From Mycolicibacterium moriokaense (GTDB lineage: Bacteria > Actinomycetota > Actinomycetes > Mycobacteriales > Mycobacteriaceae): 64,000 nt of DNA. The DNA is taken from NCBI RefSeq assembly GCF_003347205.1, contig NZ_QQBJ01000005.1, forward strand, positions 413,543 through 477,542, written 5' to 3'. Every line of letters starts with the position of its first letter. Position 1 is the stretch's first letter. Positions 1 through 8,432 of this stretch are shown piece after piece. The translations under genes and the position numbers were made by a program. Below the pieces are notes generated by a model, which made no database searches, was not told the origin of the DNA, and was given only the letters and a program-made list of their open reading frames with translations.

Positions 1-375
1 GCCGAAGGGATCGCGAAGCACGCCGTAGCGGTCGCCCCAGAACTGATCCTCGACGGGCATCACCACGGTGGCGCCCGCGTCGATCGCCCGCTGGAATTTC
101 GCGTCCACATCGGTGACGACCAGGTGCACGGTCACCGGCGACCCGCCGAGGGCCTTCGGCGTCATCGACTTGCCGCCGCTCATCTCCGGGAAGTCGTCGT
201 TGAGCATGACCGTCGAGCCGTTGACGGTCAGCGCCGCGTGGATCAGCTTGCCGTCCGGGCCCGGAACCCGGCCGAGTTCCACCGCGCCCAACGCTTTGAC
301 GTAGAAGTCGATCGCGGCGGCGGCGTCGTCGACGACGAGGTGGGGCATGACTGCGGGCTGAACTTCGATGGCCAT
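1..375 (-). CDS. VOC (glyoxalase/bleomycin-resistance fold) protein, C-terminus cut by window edge
   Basis: The 125 codons visible begin at ATG 375, preceded by a purine-rich Shine-Dalgarno site (GGAGAT on the minus strand near 380). The protein starts MAIEVQPAVMPHLVVDDAAA, then AIDFYVKALGA, a typical first strand and helix of a VOC half-domain, and later reads MPVEDQFWGDRYGVLRDPFG, the usual end of a PhnB/glyoxalase-like single VOC module. The reading frame runs off the left edge, so only a short tail is missing. Proteins of this group form dimers that bind metal and small molecules; the substrate cannot be read from sequence. It lies upstream of the isomerase-like gene on the same region but is separated by about 60 bases. 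Confidence 0.85.
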   Translation of the reverse strand, partial: MAIEVQPAVMPHLVVDDAAAAIDFYVKALGAVELGRVPGPDGKLIHAALTVNGSTVMLNDDFPEMSGGKSMTPKALGGSPVTVHLVVTDVDAKFQRAIDAGATVVMPVEDQFWGDRYGVLRDPFG

Positions 376-439
376 GAGGATCTCCTCTTTCGGGGGTGGT
401 GCTACTAAGGACTGCCCGGGTGACCAGAACTCATCGCGG

Positions 440-1054
440 TCACACGACGGAGAACGACGGCGGCAGCGGGGCCCGGCCCGTCATCGCCATCAGCACGTCG
501 TCGCCACGACCGCTGAGCACGGCGACCCGGGCCGCCAGCACCGTGGCGTCGTCCAGCACATCGGCGGGCAACTCGAGCGACAGCCCGGTGGCGCGCGCGA
601 TGTCGAGGCCGTGCACGGCGAGTTCGAAGATGCGCGTCGACAGATACGTGTGCAGCCGGATCCCCAGCCCGCCGATGACGGCGATCAGCGGGTTTCCCGC
701 CGCCGCGACCTCGCCGAGCACGCGCTCGACCATCTCGTCGATGGCCGCGACGGGGTCGTCTCCGAGATCGCGGCCCGCCTGCCTGCCGCGCTCGTCGATG
801 GCTTCGGCGCCCGCGCTCGCCATGTAGTCGGCGATCTGCACGTAGTACTCCTGCGGGGTGACGACGTCCTCGTGTTCCGCCGGCGTCTGCAGATAGGTGC
901 TGACCGTGATCAGCGAGCGGGACGTGTGCCCGACCAGCGACCGGAGGTCCCAGCCGCCGAGCCCCGGACCGTCCCAACGGTCATCGGGGATACGCCGGAC
1001 CAGGGCGGCGAAGCTCCTCGCCGCCGAGGAGAACGTGTTGACCGCCGCCGCCAC
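440..1054 (-). CDS. TIGR03083/TIGR03086-type protein with maleylpyruvate isomerase-like (DinB) fold
   Basis: A 204-residue protein of the mycothiol-dependent maleylpyruvate isomerase N-terminal superfamily. The N-terminal half carries the family signature RWDGPGLGGWDLRSLVGHTS (a W..W....H pattern that supplies one metal ligand), followed by a helix bundle and a second conserved HGLDIARATG-like segment that supplies another His. Members are metal-binding four-helix DinB-fold proteins, often thiol-dependent transferases; no substrate is known here. The GTG start at 1054 is only five bases after the citA stop (1060-1062), so the gene is probably co-transcribed and translationally coupled with citA. 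An open frame extends further upstream into citA, but that is the shadow of the citA coding sequence. Confidence 0.8.
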   Translation of the reverse strand: MAAAVNTFSSAARSFAALVRRIPDDRWDGPGLGGWDLRSLVGHTSRSLITVSTYLQTPAEHEDVVTPQEYYVQIADYMASAGAEAIDERGRQAGRDLGDDPVAAIDEMVERVLGEVAAAGNPLIAVIGGLGIRLHTYLSTRIFELAVHGLDIARATGLSLELPADVLDDATVLAARVAVLSGRGDDVLMAMTGRAPLPPSFSVV

Positions 1055-1059
1055 CGCGG

Positions 1060-2178
1060 CTAGCCCTTCGCTATCTCGTTCCAGCCCTCGACCGACTCCG
1101 GGCTGCGCGGTGCCGGTCCGACGTAGATCGCCGACGGGCGGACGAGCTTGCCGAGCCTCTTCTGCTCGAGGATGTGCGCGCACCAACCGGCGGTGCGGCC
1201 GCACGTGAACATCGCGGGCATCATATTGGCGGGCACTTCGGCGAAGTCCAGGATCACCGCCGCCCAGAACTCCACGTTGGTTTCGATGGCGCGGTCGGGA
1301 CGACGCTCCCGCAGTTCGGTCAGCGCGGCCTGCTCGAGCGCCGCGGCGGCCTCGAAGCGCGGCGCCTCGAGCCGCTTGGCCGTGGCCCGCAGCACCCGGG
1401 CGCGCGGGTCCTCCGCGCGGTACACCCGGTGCCCGAAACCCATCAGCTTCTCGTGGCGGTCCAGCACACCGCGCACCACCGCCTGCGCGTCGCCGGTCCG
1501 CTCGGCCTCCTCGATCATCGGCAGCACCCGCGCGGGGGCGCCGCCGTGCAGGGGGCCGCTCATCGCGCCGATGGCGCCCGACAGCGCCGCGGCCACGTCC
1601 GCGCCCGTCGACGCGATCACCCTGGCGGTGAACGTGGAGGCGTTCATGCCGTGTTCGGCCGCCGACACCCAGTACGCGTCGATGGCCTCGATGTGCCTGG
1701 GATCGGGCTCGCCCTGCCATCGCGTCATGAAACGGGCTGTGACAGTGGAGCATTCGTCGATCATGCGCTGCGGGACGGCGGGCTGGTAGATGCCGCGGGC
1801 GGACTGCGCGACATAGGACAGGGCCATCACCGACGCGCGCGCGAGTTGGTTGCGGGCGGTGGCGTCGTCGATGTCCAGCAGCGGCTTGTAACCCCAGATC
1901 GGCGCGAGCATCGGCAGACCGGCCTGCACGTCGACCCGGACGTCACCGCTGTGGATCGGCAGCGGGAACGGCTCGGCGGGCGGCAACCCGTGGCCGAACC
2001 GGCCGTCGACCAGCAGCCCCCACACATCACCGAATGTGACCTGGCGGTTGACCAGTTCCTCGATGTCCACGCCGCGGTATCGCAGCGCCCCGCCGTCCTT
2101 GTCGGGTTCGGCGATCTCGGTGGTGAAGGCGACGACGCCTTCCAGGCCTGACACGAAGTCCTGAGGTACCGCAGTCAT
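1060..2178 (-). CDS. citA: citrate synthase 2 (CitA)
   Basis: A 372-residue citrate synthase that condenses acetyl-CoA and oxaloacetate in the TCA cycle. The length fits M. tuberculosis CitA (Rv0889c, about 373 residues). Recognisable landmarks are DGGALRYRGVDIEELV near the N-terminus, the HGMNASTFTARVIAST active-site segment, SGPLHGGAPARV, the catalytic-loop GFGHRVYRAEDPRARVL, and a C-terminal HILEQKRLGKLVRPSAIYVG. The start is placed at ATG 2178 (MTAVPQDFVSGLEGV); an in-frame upstream extension lacks family similarity. It is divergent from pdxH with an 84-base gap that must hold both promoters. A second, more conventional citrate synthase (gltA2) lies 3 kb away. Confidence 0.95.
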   Translation of the reverse strand: MTAVPQDFVSGLEGVVAFTTEIAEPDKDGGALRYRGVDIEELVNRQVTFGDVWGLLVDGRFGHGLPPAEPFPLPIHSGDVRVDVQAGLPMLAPIWGYKPLLDIDDATARNQLARASVMALSYVAQSARGIYQPAVPQRMIDECSTVTARFMTRWQGEPDPRHIEAIDAYWVSAAEHGMNASTFTARVIASTGADVAAALSGAIGAMSGPLHGGAPARVLPMIEEAERTGDAQAVVRGVLDRHEKLMGFGHRVYRAEDPRARVLRATAKRLEAPRFEAAAALEQAALTELRERRPDRAIETNVEFWAAVILDFAEVPANMMPAMFTCGRTAGWCAHILEQKRLGKLVRPSAIYVGPAPRSPESVEGWNEIAKG

Positions 2179-2262
2179 GGGCTGATTCTCGCACCCGGGT
2201 TTCGGCCCACTGCTACCGGTCGGTAACAAGTCGCCGAACGCTTGGGGCGTAGCGTTGGCGCG

Positions 2263-2952
2263 GTGGCTCCTGAGGAGAATGAACGGCTGGCCGCGATGCG
2301 CGTGGAGTACGGCTCGGCCGAGAAGGACGGCAGCACCGACCTGGATGCGGACTGGCTGGCCGACGGCTGGGTTGCCCTGCTGCGCAAGTGGTTAGCCGAC
2401 GCCGAGCAGGCCGGCGTCGCCGAGCCCAACGCCATGGTGGTCGGCACGGTTGACGGCGACGGAAGGCCGGTGACCCGATCGGTGTTGTGCAAGAGCGTGG
2501 ACGACACCGGAATCACGTTCTTCACCAATTATGACTCTGCCAAGGGTGAGCAACTCGCCGCGACACCGTATGCGTCGGCGACCTTCCCGTGGTTCGCGCT
2601 CGGCAGGCAGGTGCATATCCGCGGACCCGTGGCCAAGGTGCCCGCCGAGGCCACCACGGAGTACTGGCGCCACCGCCCGCGCGGTTCGCAACTGGGCGCG
2701 TGGGCGTCGCAGCAGTCGCGTCCGATCGCGTCGCGGGCCGCGCTGCTCGGCCAATTGGCGGACGTCACTCAACGTTTCGCCGATCTCGACGACGTGCCGG
2801 TGCCGCCCAACTGGGGCGGTTACCTGATCGCGCCGGAGGTCGTCGAGTTCTGGCAGGGCCGGGAAAACCGGGTGCACAACAGGATTCGTGTGGTCTTCGA
2901 AGCCGGCGGGGTGGCGCCACAGCCGAGCCGGGTCGAGCGGCTTCAGCCGTAG
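2263..2952 (+). CDS. pdxH: pyridoxamine 5'-phosphate oxidase
   Basis: A 229-residue FMN enzyme that oxidises pyridoxamine or pyridoxine 5'-phosphate to pyridoxal 5'-phosphate, the last step of the vitamin B6 salvage route. Family motifs in order are [41 protein letters not shown] (FMN phosphate binding), [33 protein letters not shown] and the C-terminal signature [18 protein letters not shown]. The GTG at 2263 gives an N-terminus ([16 protein letters not shown]) that lines up with other mycobacterial PdxH proteins; a TTG at 2242 and an ATG at 2296 are alternatives. The stop codon overlaps the GTG of the following MFS gene (TAGTG), which argues for coupling. Confidence 0.95.
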   Translation: MAPEENERLAAMRVEYGSAEKDGSTDLDADWLADGWVALLRKWLADAEQAGVAEPNAMVVGTVDGDGRPVTRSVLCKSVDDTGITFFTNYDSAKGEQLAATPYASATFPWFALGRQVHIRGPVAKVPAEATTEYWRHRPRGSQLGAWASQQSRPIASRAALLGQLADVTQRFADLDDVPVPPNWGGYLIAPEVVEFWQGRENRVHNRIRVVFEAGGVAPQPSRVERLQP

Positions 2953-4271
2953 TGGCAGGGTTCTTCGCCGACGTCACTCCACTGCGGGGGTCGCCGGAGT
3001 TCCGGCGGCTGTTCGCAGCCGGTTCCGTCACCGTCATCGGCGCCAACCTGACCATCTTCGCGGTGCCGGTTCAGATCTACGCGCTGACCCAGAACTCGGC
3101 CTACGTCGGCCTGTCCGGGCTGTTCGCGTTGGTGCCGCTGGTGGTGTTCGGGCTCTGGGGCGGGGCGTGGGCCGACGCGATGGATCGTCGGCTGCTGCTG
3201 ATCATCGCGTCGTGCGGGCTGGCGGTGGCGTCGGTGCTGCTGTGGGTGCAGGCCGCACTGTCGCTGAACAACGTGTGGGTGGTGCTGTGCCTGCTGTCGG
3301 TGCAGCAGGCGTTTTTCGCGATCAACCAACCGACGCGGTCGGCGGCGATCCCGCGGATCGTTCCCGGCGAGCAACTGCCCGCGGCGAACTCGCTGAACAT
3401 CACCGTCATGCAGTTCGGCGCGATCGTCGGGCCGCTGCTCGCCGGTGTGATGCTGCGCTGGGTGGATCTGTCCACGCTGTATCTGATCGACGCGATCACC
3501 TGCGTGGCGCCGATCTGGGCCACGTTTCGGCTCAAGCCCATTCCGCCGTCCAACGGCGACGCGAGCGCGTCGGGCTGGGGCTTTCGCGCCGTGCTGGACG
3601 GTTTCCGGTATCTGGCGGGCCACACCGTCGTGCTGATGTCGTTCGTCGTCGACCTGATCGCGATGATCCTCGGCATGCCACGGGCGCTGTTCCCGCAGAT
3701 GGCGCACGAGAGTTTCGGCGGCCCAGTCGAGGGCGGCACCACGATGGCGTTGCTGGCCGCGGCGATATCGGCGGGCGCCGTTGCAGGTGGGGTGTTCTCG
3801 GGCTGGCTGCCGCGCATTCAACGCCAGGGCCTGGCCGTCGTGCTGGCGATCCTGGTATGGGGTGTGGCGATGATCGGCTTCGGCGTGGCCAGCGGCCTGG
3901 CCGGTGGAACCGCGGGCACGATGTTGTGGATCGCGGTGGTGTTCTTGGCGATTGGCGGCGCGGCGGACATGGTGTCGTCGGTGTTCCGCAACACGATTCT
4001 GCAGCAGGCCGCCTCCGATGAGGTGCGCGGCAGGCTGCAGGGGGTGTTCACGGTCGTCGTCGCCGGTGGTCCCCGGCTGGCCGACGCCGTGCACGGGGCG
4101 GCCGCGGCCGCCGTCGGCACCACGATCGCGGCTGCCGGTGGTGGTGGACTGGTCGTGGTCGGGGTGATCATCGCGGCGGCCCTCGCGCCGACTTTCGTGC
4201 GCTACCGGGTGACGCGATCCGGTGGTGACGAACCCGTCAGCGAACATGCGACGGACGACGACAAAGTGTGA
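2952..4271 (+). CDS. MFS transporter, EntS/MFS_3-like exporter
   Basis: A 439-residue polytopic membrane protein of the major facilitator superfamily, closest in pattern to the transmembrane secretion effector/EntS group. It begins AGFFADVTPLRGSPEFRRLF, the standard opening of that group, followed by helices such as TVIGANLTIFAVPVQIYAL, and contains the loop motif GGAWADAMDRRLLLI (MFS motif A) and QPTRSAAIPRIVPGEQLPAAN between helices 4 and 5. About 12 hydrophobic segments are visible. It starts at GTG 2952, sharing one base with the pdxH stop, so it is in an operon with pdxH; whether it exports a B6-related compound is unknown. It is followed by a TetR gene with its own promoter. Confidence 0.9.
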   Translation: MAGFFADVTPLRGSPEFRRLFAAGSVTVIGANLTIFAVPVQIYALTQNSAYVGLSGLFALVPLVVFGLWGGAWADAMDRRLLLIIASCGLAVASVLLWVQAALSLNNVWVVLCLLSVQQAFFAINQPTRSAAIPRIVPGEQLPAANSLNITVMQFGAIVGPLLAGVMLRWVDLSTLYLIDAITCVAPIWATFRLKPIPPSNGDASASGWGFRAVLDGFRYLAGHTVVLMSFVVDLIAMILGMPRALFPQMAHESFGGPVEGGTTMALLAAAISAGAVAGGVFSGWLPRIQRQGLAVVLAILVWGVAMIGFGVASGLAGGTAGTMLWIAVVFLAIGGAADMVSSVFRNTILQQAASDEVRGRLQGVFTVVVAGGPRLADAVHGAAAAAVGTTIAAAGGGGLVVVGVIIAAALAPTFVRYRVTRSGGDEPVSEHATDDDKV

Positions 4272-4303
4272 ATACGGGCATCTTGCGATCGCACGGACTT
4301 TGC

Positions 4304-4332
4304 TTGGCAACTCTCAGCAACGAGGCTAACAT
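4304..4332 (+). promoter_or_regulatory. sigma-A-type promoter driving a leaderless tetR mRNA
   Basis: TTGGCA at 4304-4309, a 17-base spacer and TAACAT at 4327-4332 match a mycobacterial housekeeping promoter. The GTG start of the TetR gene is at 4339, six bases past the -10 box, so transcription would begin at the start codon and the mRNA would be leaderless. Confidence 0.6.
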
Positions 4333-4338
4333 CCTGGC

Positions 4339-4980
4339 GTGGCCGGTGATTCGGGGGATTCGACGCCGCTCGGCCTGCGTGAACGTAAAAAGCAGCGCAC
4401 GCGCGCGACGCTGATCGACGCGGCGATCGAGCTATGCGAACGGCAGGGCTTCGAGCAGACCACGGTCGAGCAGATCGCGGCGATCGCCGACGTCTCGCCG
4501 CGCACCTTCAGTCGCTACTTCGCCACCAAGGAGGCCGTCTGTCTGGCGCTCGTCGACGATGCCGTCGACGTGGCCGCGGTCGAACTGGCCGGGCTGCCGC
4601 AGGACATGAACCACCTGGAGGCGTTGTGTCGTGCCTCGGTGACGATGTACCGCAACACCAAGAACGCCGGAATCGGGGAATTGACTGCCCCGCGGCTGAT
4701 CTCCACCCTGCGGATCATCATGTCCTCGCCGACGCTGCGGCAGGCCACCATGGAGTTCCGGCCGCATGCGGTCAATGTCGAGTTGGCCAGGCGGATGGCC
4801 GTCGGACTGGAGGACCGGGGGTTGCGGCTGGTGGCGGCCGTGTGGGCGTCGGTGATCATGACCGCGCTCGCGGACCTGGGCATGGACACCGCATGGCACG
4901 GCGTCGACATCGATGACGCCGTCGATCGGATCGAGGACACCTTTGCCCAGTTCGCCGGCCTGATCTCGAGCGTCTCCTAG
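4339..4980 (+). CDS. TetR/AcrR family transcriptional regulator
   Basis: A 213-residue regulator. Residues about 14-60 form a classic TetR helix-turn-helix: LRERKKQRTRATLIDAAIEL, then VEQIAAIADVSPRTFSRYFA with the recognition helix PRTFSRYF. The C-terminal helices form the ligand-binding and dimerisation domain, which is variable and gives no ligand. It sits downstream of the pdxH-MFS pair and upstream of gltA2, all on the plus strand, but has its own promoter and so may control the MFS exporter or itself; no clear palindrome was found in the 67-base gap upstream. GTG 4339 is chosen because it fits the leaderless promoter spacing. Confidence 0.9.
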   Translation: MAGDSGDSTPLGLRERKKQRTRATLIDAAIELCERQGFEQTTVEQIAAIADVSPRTFSRYFATKEAVCLALVDDAVDVAAVELAGLPQDMNHLEALCRASVTMYRNTKNAGIGELTAPRLISTLRIIMSSPTLRQATMEFRPHAVNVELARRMAVGLEDRGLRLVAAVWASVIMTALADLGMDTAWHGVDIDDAVDRIEDTFAQFAGLISSVS

Positions 4981-5081
4981 CCGGTCCGAACCCGTGCGCA
5001 CCCCGCGCGGGCGCGATTGCCACAATGGGACTACCTTTTGAGGGGCAGAGGCCGGTTCTCGTGAGCGACGAAGGGATTCCC

Positions 5082-6377
<1,296 letters not shown>

Positions 6378-6412
6378 CTTTCAGCACCGCCCTTCGCACC
6401 GCCCTTCGCACC

Positions 6413-6472
6413 GCGAGCGTGCGTGTTTGCACACGACACGCCGCATTCTGGTGTGCAACTGCGCACGCTCGC
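6413..6472. repeat. long imperfect inverted repeat downstream of gltA2
   Basis: Two 22-base arms (6413-6434 and 6451-6472) beginning GCGAGCGTGCG and ending in TTGCACAC pair with two or three mismatches around a 16-base loop. Just before it, the string CCGCCCTTCGCA is repeated in tandem (6388-6411). It can act as a rho-independent-like terminator for gltA2 without a U-tract, or it may be a copy of a dispersed intergenic element. It separates gltA2 from the MFS pump. Confidence 0.7.
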
Positions 6473-6529
6473 GCGGCTTGACGAGACACATGTCACCGGC
6501 GGCGGGCTTGCGCGAACGACAGTTGTAGT

Positions 6530-6548
6530 TTCACAATAGTTGTGTGAA
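6530..6548. promoter_or_regulatory. candidate operator overlapping the start of the DHA2 pump gene
   Basis: TTCACA at 6530-6535 and TGTGAA at 6543-6548 form a 6-base inverted repeat with a 7-base centre, and TTGT-N6-ACAA (6523-6536) overlaps it. The GTG start at 6544 lies inside. The likely binder is the MarR protein encoded two genes on; this is inference from position. Confidence 0.4.
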
Positions 6549-7998
6549 TGAAACCGTTGTCCGATCTCTGAGCGCCCGGCGCAAGGCCATCATCCTGGTG
6601 TCCTGCTGCCTGAGCCTGCTGATCGTGTCGATGGACGCGACCATCGTCAACGTCGCGATTCCGAGCATCCGCGACGAGTTTCACGCGTCGTCCAGCCAGA
6701 TCCAATGGGTGATCGACATCTACACCCTGGTGCTGGCCTCGCTTCTGTTGCTGTCCGGCGCCGCCGGCGACCGGTTCGGTCGCAGGCGCACGTTCCAGAC
6801 CGGCCTGACGATCTTCGCGCTCGCCTCGTTGATGTGCAGCCTCGCGCCCAACATCCAGATGCTGATCGGAGCCCGTTTTCTGCAGGCCATCGGCGGGTCG
6901 ATGATGAACCCGTCCGCGATGTCGATCATCACCCAGGTGTTCCGGGGGCGGGTGGAACGCGCCCGCGCGATCGGCGTCTGGGGCGGCGTCGTCGGGATCT
7001 CCATGGCGGCGGGCCCGATCGTCGGCGGGGCGCTGATCGAGTACGTCGACTGGCGGGCGGTCTTCTGGATCAACCTGCCGATCTGTGCGATAGCGATCCT
7101 GCTGACCGCGATCTTCGTGCCGGAGTCGAAATCGGCGACGATGCGCGACGTCGACCCGATCGGTCAGGCGCTGGGCATGGCGTTCCTGTTCGGCGTGGTA
7201 TTCGTGCTCATCGAGGGGCCCGGCATGGGTTGGACGAGTGCGCGCATCATCACGGTGGCGGTGCTCGCGGCGGTGGCGTTCATCGTCTTCCTGCGCTACG
7301 AGGCGGTGCGGCACGACCCGTTCATCGACCTTCGCTTCTTCCGCAGCATCCCGTTCGCCTCGGCGACGATGATCGCCGTGTGCGCCTTCGCCTCATGGGG
7401 GGCGTTCCTGTTCATGATGTCGCTGTACCTGCAGGGCCAGCGCGGCTTCTCGGCCATGCACACCGGCCTGATCTACTTGCCCGTAGCCGTTGGCGCCCTG
7501 ATCTTTTCGCCGCTGTCGGGACGGCTGGTGGGCCGGTTCGGCAGCAGGCCGTCGCTGTTGGTGGCGGGGACGTTGATCACGGCGGCGACGCTGCTGCTGA
7601 CCCGCCTGACCGGGACCACGCCGGTATGGCAGCTGCTGGTGATCTTCGCCGTGTTCGGCATCGGCTTCTCGACCGTGAACGCGCCGATCACCACCGCCGC
7701 GGTCAGCGGCATGCCGACCGACCGCGCAGGTGCTGCTTCGGCGGTCGCGTCGACCAGCCGCCAGGTCGGGGTCAGTCTCGGTGTGGCGCTGTGCGGTTCG
7801 GTCGCCGGTACCGCATTGGCGACGACGGGTGCCGACTTCGCGATCGCGGCGCGGCCGCTGTGGTTCATCTGCGCCGCACTCGGTGTCACGATATTCGCGC
7901 TGGGGTTGTTCTCGACGTCCGCGCGCGCGACGCAGTCCGCCGAGCGCCTCGCTCCTCTGATCGACCAGTCGCAGTGGGAGGGTGTCCGTGTCCGATAA
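6544..7998 (+). CDS. DHA2 family MFS multidrug efflux transporter (EmrB/QacA type)
   Basis: A 484-residue inner-membrane drug:proton antiporter with about 14 hydrophobic segments. Typical DHA2 motifs are present: SMDATIVNVAIPSIRDEF in helix 1 (motif D1), QWVIDIYTLVLASLLLLSGA, GDRFGRRRTFQTGLTIFALAS is split over helices 2-3 (motif A: GDRFGRRR), ARFLQAIGGSMMNPSA, and the helix-5 motif C GVVGISMAAGPIVGGALIEY. The start GTG 6544 is in the candidate operator. The stop TAA (7996-7998) lies inside the downstream marR gene, so the two are translationally coupled and the pump is probably repressed by that MarR. Substrates cannot be predicted. Confidence 0.93.
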   Translation: MNETVVRSLSARRKAIILVSCCLSLLIVSMDATIVNVAIPSIRDEFHASSSQIQWVIDIYTLVLASLLLLSGAAGDRFGRRRTFQTGLTIFALASLMCSLAPNIQMLIGARFLQAIGGSMMNPSAMSIITQVFRGRVERARAIGVWGGVVGISMAAGPIVGGALIEYVDWRAVFWINLPICAIAILLTAIFVPESKSATMRDVDPIGQALGMAFLFGVVFVLIEGPGMGWTSARIITVAVLAAVAFIVFLRYEAVRHDPFIDLRFFRSIPFASATMIAVCAFASWGAFLFMMSLYLQGQRGFSAMHTGLIYLPVAVGALIFSPLSGRLVGRFGSRPSLLVAGTLITAATLLLTRLTGTTPVWQLLVIFAVFGIGFSTVNAPITTAAVSGMPTDRAGAASAVASTSRQVGVSLGVALCGSVAGTALATTGADFAIAARPLWFICAALGVTIFALGLFSTSARATQSAERLAPLIDQSQWEGVRVR

Positions 7999-8407
7999 GC
8001 GGTTGGCCGACGACGTATGGCGCACTATGGCATCGCTGGTGATCGACAACCGAGACACCTGGAAGCGCGCGGTGGTGGAGCGGACGGGGCTGCCGTTCAG
8101 CCGAATTCGGATTCTGAGCCGGCTGGCGCGACGGTCGATGTCGGTGAAGCAGATAGCGGAGGCGGCGACCATCGACGCCCCCGCCGCCACCGTCGCGGTG
8201 AACGACCTGGAGGGCCGCGGCCTCGTCGTGCGCGAAACCGACCCGACCAACCGGCGGTGCAAGATGGTGTCGCTGACCGACGCGGGCCGCGACATGGTGG
8301 CCACGATCGACGCGACCGACGATCCGGCGCCGGACATCATGTCTGCTCTCGACGACGCCGATCTCGGGAAGCTGCAGGCCATCCTCGGCAAGCTGACATC
8401 GGGTTAG
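7982..8407 (+). CDS. MarR family transcriptional regulator
   Basis: A 141-residue winged-helix regulator. The core reads LPFSRIRILSRLARRSMSVK, QIAEAATIDAPAATVAVNDL (recognition helix), then the wing EGRGLVVRETDPTNRRCKMVSLTDAGRDM, the DXRXXX-type pattern of MarR proteins (here DPTNRR). Its GTG start at 7982 (or 7988, also GTG) overlaps the end of the DHA2 pump by 17 bases. This arrangement, pump followed by its own MarR, is the usual autoregulated efflux module; the candidate operator is at 6530-6548. Confidence 0.92.
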   Translation: MSVSDKRLADDVWRTMASLVIDNRDTWKRAVVERTGLPFSRIRILSRLARRSMSVKQIAEAATIDAPAATVAVNDLEGRGLVVRETDPTNRRCKMVSLTDAGRDMVATIDATDDPAPDIMSALDDADLGKLQAILGKLTSG

Positions 8408-8432
8408 CTCCGGCGCAATATCCTGATGCACG

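Noticed and set aside
1060-1753. A long minus-strand frame joining the isomerase-like gene to a stretch of Arg/Gly-rich residues
   Set aside because: The upstream part is the citA gene in another frame; the true start is GTG 1054.
2589-2951. N-terminal extension of the MFS protein into pdxH
   Set aside because: The residues are pdxH read in another frame; the GTG at 2952 gives the family N-terminus.
5025-5081. Upstream ATG for gltA2
   Set aside because: It adds 19 non-conserved residues; GTG 5082 matches the 431-residue orthologue length.
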